The notes below the pieces were generated by a model, which saw nothing but the letters and a program-made list of their open reading frames with translations, had not been told where the DNA came from and did not search any database. Made by a program: the position numbers and the translations under genes. A stretch of 64,000 bases of DNA, taken from NCBI RefSeq assembly GCF_949987515.2, contig NC_082694.2:10285958-10349957 (forward strand), given 5' to 3'. The stretch comes from Delphinus delphis (Eukaryota > Chordata > Mammalia > Artiodactyla > Delphinidae). Below, in pieces: positions 57,740 through 64,000 of this stretch. Position 1 is the stretch's first letter. Each line of letters opens with the position of its first letter.

Positions 57740-58505
57740 TATCCTTGTGAATATAGCTGGTCTCTGACCCTAGTTCCTGTCACAGAGTTTCCAAAACCCT
57801 TGGATTTCCTGAGTGACAGGAGTGTCTTTGTGATGTTAATAAGACGACTCTAGGGAATTCCCTGGCGGTCCAGTGGTTAAGACCCCAGGCCCTCACTGCT
57901 GAGGGCCCAGATTCGCTCCCTGGTCGGAGAACTAAGATCCCACAAGTTTCGGGGAGGAGCCAAAAATAATAATAATAATGTTGATGACTCTAGGTGGGAC
58001 CCTAGAGAGACTGGAGATGGTCACCAGTTAAACTGAAGAGGGCACAAAAGGCCATACCTCCAGGGAAGGCCAATGGCTTAATCAAGTATATGCTAAGGAA
58101 GTCCTGATGATAAAAACTCTGGATCCCAGAGCTCAGTGGAGCGTCCAGGTTGGTGAACACACCAATGTACCAGGAGGGTGACACACTCTGGCTCCAGAGG
58201 GAGAGGGCATGGAAGCTCCCTGTCCCTCTGACAGACCCCATCCTAGGTACATTCTTTAAAATAAAACTGTAATCGTCAGTGTAGCACTTTCCTGAGTTCT
58301 GTGAGCCATTCTAGCGAATTATCAAACCTAAGGGGGAGTCATGAAAACCCCTGAGTGTATAGCCAGTTGGTCAGATGTACACAGGTGGAGGGGACCCCAC
58401 TTGAGGCTGGCATCTGAGGTGAGAGCCGTCTCTGGAGGACTGAGCCCCTACACCCATGGGGACTGATGCTAATGCCAGGTGGTTGGCACCAGAACTGAAC
58501 TGCAA
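57740..58505 (+). repeat. Insertion within L1, LTR-like or DNA-element repeat, family not named
   Basis: About 770 bases separate two L1 pieces that are near-contiguous in L1 coordinates. The text ('gtatagccagttggtcagat', 'ctggcatctgaggtgagagc') is a dispersed mammalian repeat I recognise only loosely. Confidence 0.45.
57853..57984 (+). mobile_element. Short CHR-family tRNA SINE
   Basis: 'gggaattccctggcggtcca', then 'gattcgctccctgg', and an (ATA)n-like tail. The duplication 'gactctag' lies at both ends (57846-57853 and 57985-57992). Confidence 0.75.
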
Positions 58506-59055
58506 TACACCCTGGTTGGAACAATCTGTAACAAACAAATGAAAAATAAAACTTTAAAGACACTGCTTAAAATCACTAAATACCTAGCAATAAATCAAGA
58601 AAAGAAGTGTAAGACTTCTACACAGAAAATGACTATATTATTGAAAGAAATTAAGAGAGCATGAACTAATGGAGGGGTAACCATGTTTGTAGACTGGAAG
58701 ATTCATTACTATAAAGATGTCAAGTCTTCAAGTTATCTATAGAGTCAATGCAATTCCATAAAATTCCCAGGCAAAAAAGGTTAAGAATAGTCAAGACAAT
58801 CTTGAAGAACAAAGAACAAAGTATTGAACATTATCCGGTACCAAAGCTTACTGTAAAAGTACTGCAATTATGTCAATGAGTACTGGAACAAGGAAAAATA
58901 AAGAGACTAATGGAAGAGGGTCCAGACCTACAGATATACCATGGTTCAGTGAGGAAAGGACAGTCCTTTCAATGAGTTCTTCTGAAGTAGTTGGACATCC
59001 ATATGGATTTTTTAAAAAAAGAATCTTGACCTGTAACACATCAAAAACAAAAATA

Positions 59056-59275
59056 GGGCTTCCCTGGTGGCGCAGTGGTTGAGGGTCCGCCTGCCGATTC
59101 AGGGCACACGGGTTCGTGCCCCGGTCCAGGAAGATCCCGCGTGCCGCGAGCGGCTGGGCCCGTGAGCCATGGCCGCCGGGCCTGCGCGTCCAGAGCCTGT
59201 GCTCGGAGGCGGGAAGGGCCGCAGCGGTGAGAGGCCCGCGTACCGCAAAAAAAATAATAATAATAAATAAAAATA
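59056..59275 (+). mobile_element. GC-rich CHR-type SINE inside old L1
   Basis: Head 'gggcttccctggtggcgcag', conserved 'gcggctgggcccgtgagcca', tail (AATA)n. L1 sequence continues on both sides. Confidence 0.85.
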
Positions 59276-60119
59276 AATTCCGGAAGGATTATAGATCGCT
59301 AAGGTAAACAATACAGCTTCCAGAAGATAACACAGGATTCTAGCTTCCTGCCTTTCATATAGGCAAAGAATCTTCAACGGGGAATCAAAAGCACCAACCA
59401 CCACAATGGATGAGAAGCAGATGAGAACGTGCTCAGCATCATCAGTCACTAGGGAAATCTATATTAAAATCACAATGAGATACTACCACACACCTACCTG
59501 ATGGGGTAACTAAAATAAAATAAATAAAGAGCCAACAATACCAGAGTCGTGAGCATAGGAGTGGAAACAGATACAAGCACTTTGGAAAACTGTCTCCTCT
59601 ATGCCTATACGATGCCCTAGCATTGCTACTCCCAGACATATTCCCAGCAGAACTGGCTACATATAGTCACCAGAAGACATGCCAAGAGTGTTCTTAGTGG
59701 CATTATTTGTAAGACTCTCAAAGTGGAAACAATCCAAACGTCCACCAACAGTACCATGGTGGTGTGTTTTTATCATGGAATACTATACAGCAACGAAAAG
59801 AGAATGAACTACAGCTACAAGCAACATGCATAAAGTTCATAACCTTAATGTTGAGCAGAAGGACCCGGACATAAGAGTATATACTATACGATTCACTTAT
59901 AAAAGTTCAGAAACAGAAAAAATTGACCCATGATGATTTGGGGGGCAGGGGCAGTAACTGGGAGGGTGTGCAGGGGGCTTCTAGGATATTGATAATGTTC
60001 TATTTCTTGAGCTAAGACGTATTTACACAAGGGTGCTCCTTTGTGAAAACTAGCAAGCTGAATACTTATGATTTAAGCACTTTGCTTCAACAGAAACTTT
60101 ACTTTAAAACAAATCTAGG

Positions 60120-60479
60120 AGCTTCCCTGCTGGCACAGTGGTTAAGAATCCGCCTGTCAATGCAGTGGACACAGGTTCGAGCCCTGGTCCAGGAAGGTCT
60201 CACATGCCGCGGAGCAACTAAGCTCATGTGCCACAACTACTGAGCCTGCGCTCTAGAGCCCGCGAGCCACAACTACTGAGCCCGCGTGCCACAACTACTG
60301 AAATCGTGCACCTAGAGCCCGTGCTCTACAACACGAGAAGCCACCACAATGAGAAGCACGCGCACCGCAACGAAGAGTAGTCCCCGCTCGCCGCAACTAG
60401 AGAAAGCCCACGCGCAGCAACGATGACCCAATGCAGCCAAAAATAAATAAATAAATTAATTAAAAAAAATAAAAAATAG
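60120..60479 (+). mobile_element. CHR-type SINE (long form)
   Basis: Perfect duplication 'aacaaatctagg' at 60108-60119 and 60480-60491. Tail with aaataaataaataaattaat. Confidence 0.9.
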
Positions 60480-60491
60480 AACAAATCTAGG

Positions 60492-61790
60492 TGGTTGCCG
60501 AAAGTGAGAGGTTGGGCAAAACAGGTGAAGGTGGTCAAAAGGTATAAATTTCCAGTTAGAAGTCCTTAAAATTGGGGGGGGGAGGGGGAGGGGAGGGGCG
60601 GGGTTTTAAATAAGTCCTGGGGATGTAATGTATAGCATGAGCACTATAGTAAATAGTTAATAAATAATATGTATTGTCTATTTGAAAGTTGCTAAGAGAG
60701 TAGACCTTAAAAGTTCTCATCACAAGAAAAAAATTTTTGTAACTATGTGTGGTGATGGATGTTAACTAGACTTATCGCAATGACCACTTCACAACATGCA
60801 CATACAGCAAATCATTTTGTTTTATACCTGAAACTGATATAATGTAATGTCAATTATATCTCAATTTTTTTAAATGTAGAACTGACAGTAAATTTTCTAG
60901 CCTGGGGTTACTGGACTATCCCAATCTTCTGGTCTCTTTCTCAATACCTACAACCCCCCTGAGAACTGACACAGAACAGCAGTCAAGGGCTTGGCCCGTG
61001 GAGGGGAGCAGTCTGGGGTGGCCACTTAGCTGTCATGTGGCTGAGAATGAAAGATTCTCAGCCTCTCTGAGCCTCGGTTCCCTGTCTACAGTGCTTGAAT
61101 TCAGTATTCAACAAAGGCTAACCAGTCATGAAGGCATTTCTTCCTTCTTTAACGATCCCTGCTCTACCCTCTTCCACAGCTTGGGTCTGGGGCATTTCTG
61201 GGGAGACTGGGCCTCTTGCGGAGCCTCAGTCCCTTGGATCCCCCTCTTGTTCCTGTTGCTTTTCTATCACAGCCTCTTGCCTCCCTAACTGGGGCACCAG
61301 GGAGGACAGTTGACTGGTGGATCCTGAGATGAAAGAACCCACATAGAGGCGCAGCTGGTAAATGTGGCCATGCTCCTTTCCCAGACATCTCCCCAGAGCA
61401 GCGACCCCCAGGCCGTGCTCCTGCAGTGAGACCACAAAGGCGCTGGCCATCAGGACGGCTGCCTGAACTTTTCCCAACGTGTGGGAAACAAATAACTGAA
61501 TGAGGAGCATCTCCTCAGTTTTAAGTTACTTTTCTGGACATTTTTTTTCTTAAGCTCTGGCTTCTGTTACCCTTAACATACATGCTAGGGTCCAGATAAG
61601 ATGCCATCTGAATTAGCGTGCAATTATATAGCAGGCTCTTTTGACCTCAATGTATTCATAATTCCAAGAAAGACACCACGCCCAGACAGTGGGGCAGCTG
61701 CCACCCAAGCCAGTATGTGAGAACCACCGTGGCCCAAGCGGGTGTCAACACCAATGGGGGTAGCTTTGGGATCGTAATAACAATAATTTT
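60492..61790. other. Intronic stretch, no gene seen
   Basis: A short G-rich tract lies at 60573-60604. The remainder is unassigned. Confidence 0.35.
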
Positions 61791-61935
61791 TAAAACAGCT
61801 GACATTTATTGCACGACAACATGGTGCCAGGCGCTGAGCTGAGCCCCGTACGTGCCCTACCTCATTCTGTCCTCCCCACAACCTCCGGGTTGGGTGCTGT
61901 CATTCATGTGGATGACCAATTCACCAGCCACCAAA
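61790..61935 (+). repeat. MIR element
   Basis: 'acatttattgcacgacaaca', 'tggtgccaggcgctgagctg' and 'cctacctcattctgtcctcc' follow the MIR consensus. Confidence 0.65.
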
Positions 61936-62094
61936 GAGCAATTTCTCTGAGCCCAAAAGTCAGTCACTATTTTGAGCCTTTTACAAAATGAACTCCACTG
62001 CACAAGCGTGTGCTCCCTTTTTAAACTTACTCTCGAGAAAGTTTGATGAGAGACGGACGTGCATTTAAAGCAGGACTCTAGGTGACTGTGCATA

Positions 62095-62111
62095 TGTGCG
62101 CGCGCGCACGC

Positions 62112-62152
<41 letters not shown>
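62095..62152 (+). repeat. Alternating purine-pyrimidine tract followed by (GA)n
   Basis: 'tgtgcgcgcgcgcacgcgtg' runs into (TG)n and then (AG)n. This is the classical composition of a Z-DNA-prone dinucleotide repeat. Confidence 0.85.
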
Positions 62153-62158
<6 letters not shown>

Positions 62159-62269
62159 GAGCGCCTTCCTGGAATGGATAAATCTGTGTGTCTGTCTGCC
62201 GGTGGGTGTGGGTAACAGCGTGTAAAAGGATGCCTGAGTGTGTGTGGGATTGAGCCTGCCTGTGTGTGA

Positions 62270-62612
62270 GTGGGTAGGTGGGTGCGTATGTGTGCATGTA
62301 TGTGTGTGCGTGTGTGGACGTGGGGGTGTGTGGGTGTGGATGTAGGTGTGGGGTCATGTGTGTGAGTGTGTGGGTGTGGGTGTTTGTGGGTGTCGATATA
62401 GGTGTGGGGTCGTGTGTGTGAGTGTGTGGATGTGGGTGTTTGTGGGTGTGTGGGTGTGGGTGTTTGTGGGTGTGGATATAGGTGTGGGGCCGTGTGTGTG
62501 CGCGTGTGGACGTGGGTGTGTGTGGGTGTGGATGTAGGTGTGGGGTCGTGTGTGTGCGCGTGTGTGGATGTGGGTGTTTGTTGGTGTGGATGTAGGTGTG
62601 GGAATGAGCCTG
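62270..62612 (+). repeat. GT-rich minisatellite, about 56-bp unit
   Basis: The phrase 'taggtgtggg' recurs at 62343, 62399, 62479, 62535 and 62593, spacings 56, 80, 56 and 58. The 80-base interval is one unit with an extra 24 bases. Each unit carries gtgtgtg(a/c)g and gtgggtgtttgt blocks. Confidence 0.8.
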
Positions 62613-63220
62613 CCTGGGGCGGGGCAAGGGGTTGCGGGAGGGAAGCTTCCTTCCAACCAAGGCTCCTGGCTGCCAGCTGGCCAGAGACCAGGCGTTCCAG
62701 AGAGCCCGGTGAAACCAGTCTTTCGAGAACCCTGCCCAGGTCACGGTAAATAGGCCCTGCAGCAGGGAAGAGACTCTGGCTATAACGTCTGGGGAATGTT
62801 CCAGCAACCCTAGGTTTAACCCCCAACGAAACAGGCTGGCGGCTGCACACCCCAGCCCTCTGGGCTCACCTTGTCAGCCACAGAACGCAGCCCAGCCCTC
62901 AGTCTGTGGAAATCCTCCTAGACACTCCCCCTAAGAATCCCAGGGATAAAAAGGGATTTCACTTCTTATCAGAGGAGAAATCTGAAGAACCGATCTAAAC
63001 TGTGTTCCAAAAAGCAGAGCACAAAATTGTACGTAGACAGTGATTTCAATGTGAAAACACGTAAGGGCAGCTAATGAGAGAGAGCATGGCTGTAAAAATG
63101 AAAATGAAAAAAAAAAAAATGAAAATGATTTTGAGCCTGTTGTCTTGTTACAAGATTTTTTAAACTTTAAAAAAAAAAAGATTAACTTTCTAAAAAGTTA
63201 TCAAAGTAAATTAAAATATT
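62613..63220. other. Unique intronic stretch
   Basis: No exon or repeat recognised beyond short A-tracts at about 63105-63180. Confidence 0.35.
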
Positions 63221-63233
63221 AAAAGTGCTTCTT

Positions 63234-63442
63234 GGGGCTTCCCTGGTGGCGCAGTGGTTGAGAGTCAGCCTGCCGATGAAGGGGACACGGGTTCGTGCCC
63301 CGGTCCGGGAAGATCCCACATGCCGCGGAGCGGCTGGGCCCGTGGGCCATGGCCGCTGAGCCTGCGCGTCCGGAGCCTGTGCTCCGCAACGGGAGAGGCC
63401 ACAGCAGTGAGAGGCCCGCGTGCCGCAAAAAAAAAAAAAAGA
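63234..63442 (+). mobile_element. GC-rich CHR-type SINE
   Basis: Duplication 'aaaagtgcttctt' at 63221-63233 and 63443-63455. Clean head, box B 'gggttcgtgccccgg' and A-tail. Among the best preserved copies in the window. Confidence 0.9.
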
Positions 63443-64000
63443 AAAAGTGCTTCTTTCTAAGTCACAGGCTTCTGGATTGTTTGGTTTTGATTTCTGCCTG
63501 TTTTCAAAGGTTCTGATGATGATATGTAGGTCTTTTTAATTAACATTAAGGAAAAGAAATTCCCTAATAAATGGAACAGGAATACAGTAAGTAGTCCAGA
63601 ATCCAGTCTATGAAATGAGCCAGGAGTCCTTTCTGTAGCCACAAAGCCTTTTACAGATGGATGTCCTGGGACGCTCGGGTGTGATGAGAGGGGTAACCCG
63701 AGGTTCAGGACAGGAGAGCACCCTGTCATAGGGCAGCTGTGCCCAATGGCAGATGGAGGGGCTCGGAGAACAAGGGGAGAGGACGGGATCAAACGGCAGC
63801 AACAGCACCAGGAAGCTGCTCCCCGTCCTCTTAACTGAGGGCCACCTTGGGCACCTCTAGGAAATTCCATAACCCTCACATCCTCCTGGCAAGTTCTCCT
63901 GAGAAGTTCTGCAGGACTCAAAACTCCCTAAGGCCAAAGGAAGGCAGAAAGAGAGAGCCAGCCCTAGGACAGGCAAGGCAAGCTGTCCCTCCCCGCAGGC

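Larger units (their letters stand above)
57230..60025 (+). mobile_element. Old L1 ORF2 and 3' region, interrupted several times
   Basis: L1 ORF2 sequence ('atgaacgtagatgccaaaat', 'tcaatcatctcagcagatat') runs to about 57735, resumes at about 58515 ('atacctagcaataaatcaag') and again after a SINE at about 59276, ending with L1 3' phrases near 59980. Frames are broken throughout. Confidence 0.7.
44884..64000 (-). other. CNNM4 intron 1 (continues beyond the window)
   Basis: Nothing resembling the large CNNM4 first exon (signal peptide, DUF21 domain) is present up to 64000, so this region is inferred to be intron 1. No other gene is visible in it on either strand. It is mainly SINE, LINE and unique sequence. 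Confidence 0.65.

Noticed and set aside
59056..59275. tRNA-like sequences with A and B box motifs (here and in every CHR SINE)
   Set aside because: These are the tRNA-derived heads of SINEs with A-rich tails and target duplications. None folds as a complete tRNA gene on inspection.
61857..62850. Minus-strand open frames of 316 and 261 codons rich in His, Thr and Pro
   Set aside because: They are produced by translating the GT-rich minisatellite and dinucleotide repeat; the residues simply follow the repeat units.
44884..64000. Search for the CNNM4 first exon or another gene in the right third
   Set aside because: No stretch codes for a DUF21 membrane domain or a signal peptide like that of CNNM4. 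All longer open frames are repeat-derived or without recognisable features.

Overview
This is a mammalian nuclear segment, most likely from a cetacean. Many interspersed repeats are tRNA-derived SINEs whose head reads 'ggcttccctggtggcgcagt', the CHR family of cetartiodactyls. Several are the short, very GC-rich, recent-looking type that I associate with whales and dolphins. The L1 5' UTR also looks cetartiodactyl. The gene order corresponds to human 2q11.2 (CNNM4 - CNNM3 - ANKRD23), read here from the opposite strand. Gene calls come from hand translation compared with family proteins I recognise; no database was searched.

Layout: 893-5159 (+) holds nine recognisable exons of ANKRD23, a muscle ankyrin-repeat protein. 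They are broken by several frame changes, a lost splice donor, an in-frame stop and loss of the original stop, so it is a unitary pseudogene behind a still-visible TATA box. 10486-31688 (-) is a complete eight-exon CNNM3, open for 747 codons with GT-AG introns and a CpG-island first exon. Its second half lies tail-to-tail with ANKRD23. 34807-44883 (-) holds exons 2-7 and the 3' UTR of CNNM4. Its large first exon was not found and probably lies beyond 64000, so 44884-64000 is read as intron 1.

The two CNNM genes are head-to-tail paralogues for membrane proteins of magnesium homeostasis (extracellular domain, DUF21 membrane domain, CBS pair, cyclic-nucleotide-binding-like domain). Both appear intact here. 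Three gene-level oddities stand out: the decay of ANKRD23, an in-frame 105-bp tandem duplication in CNNM3 exon 1, and a tract across exon 2 that is almost identical between CNNM3 and CNNM4 although their other exons have diverged widely.

The remainder is mostly repeats. A Tigger1-like DNA transposon (19231-25869) has been opened by a SINE and by a 5'-inverted L1 with a tandem-monomer promoter. There are old L1 and L2 fragments, MIR elements, at least 14 CHR-family SINEs (one nested in another) and a GT-rich minisatellite near 62.1-62.6 kb. I see no bacterial-type system, CRISPR array or other new defence-like machinery.
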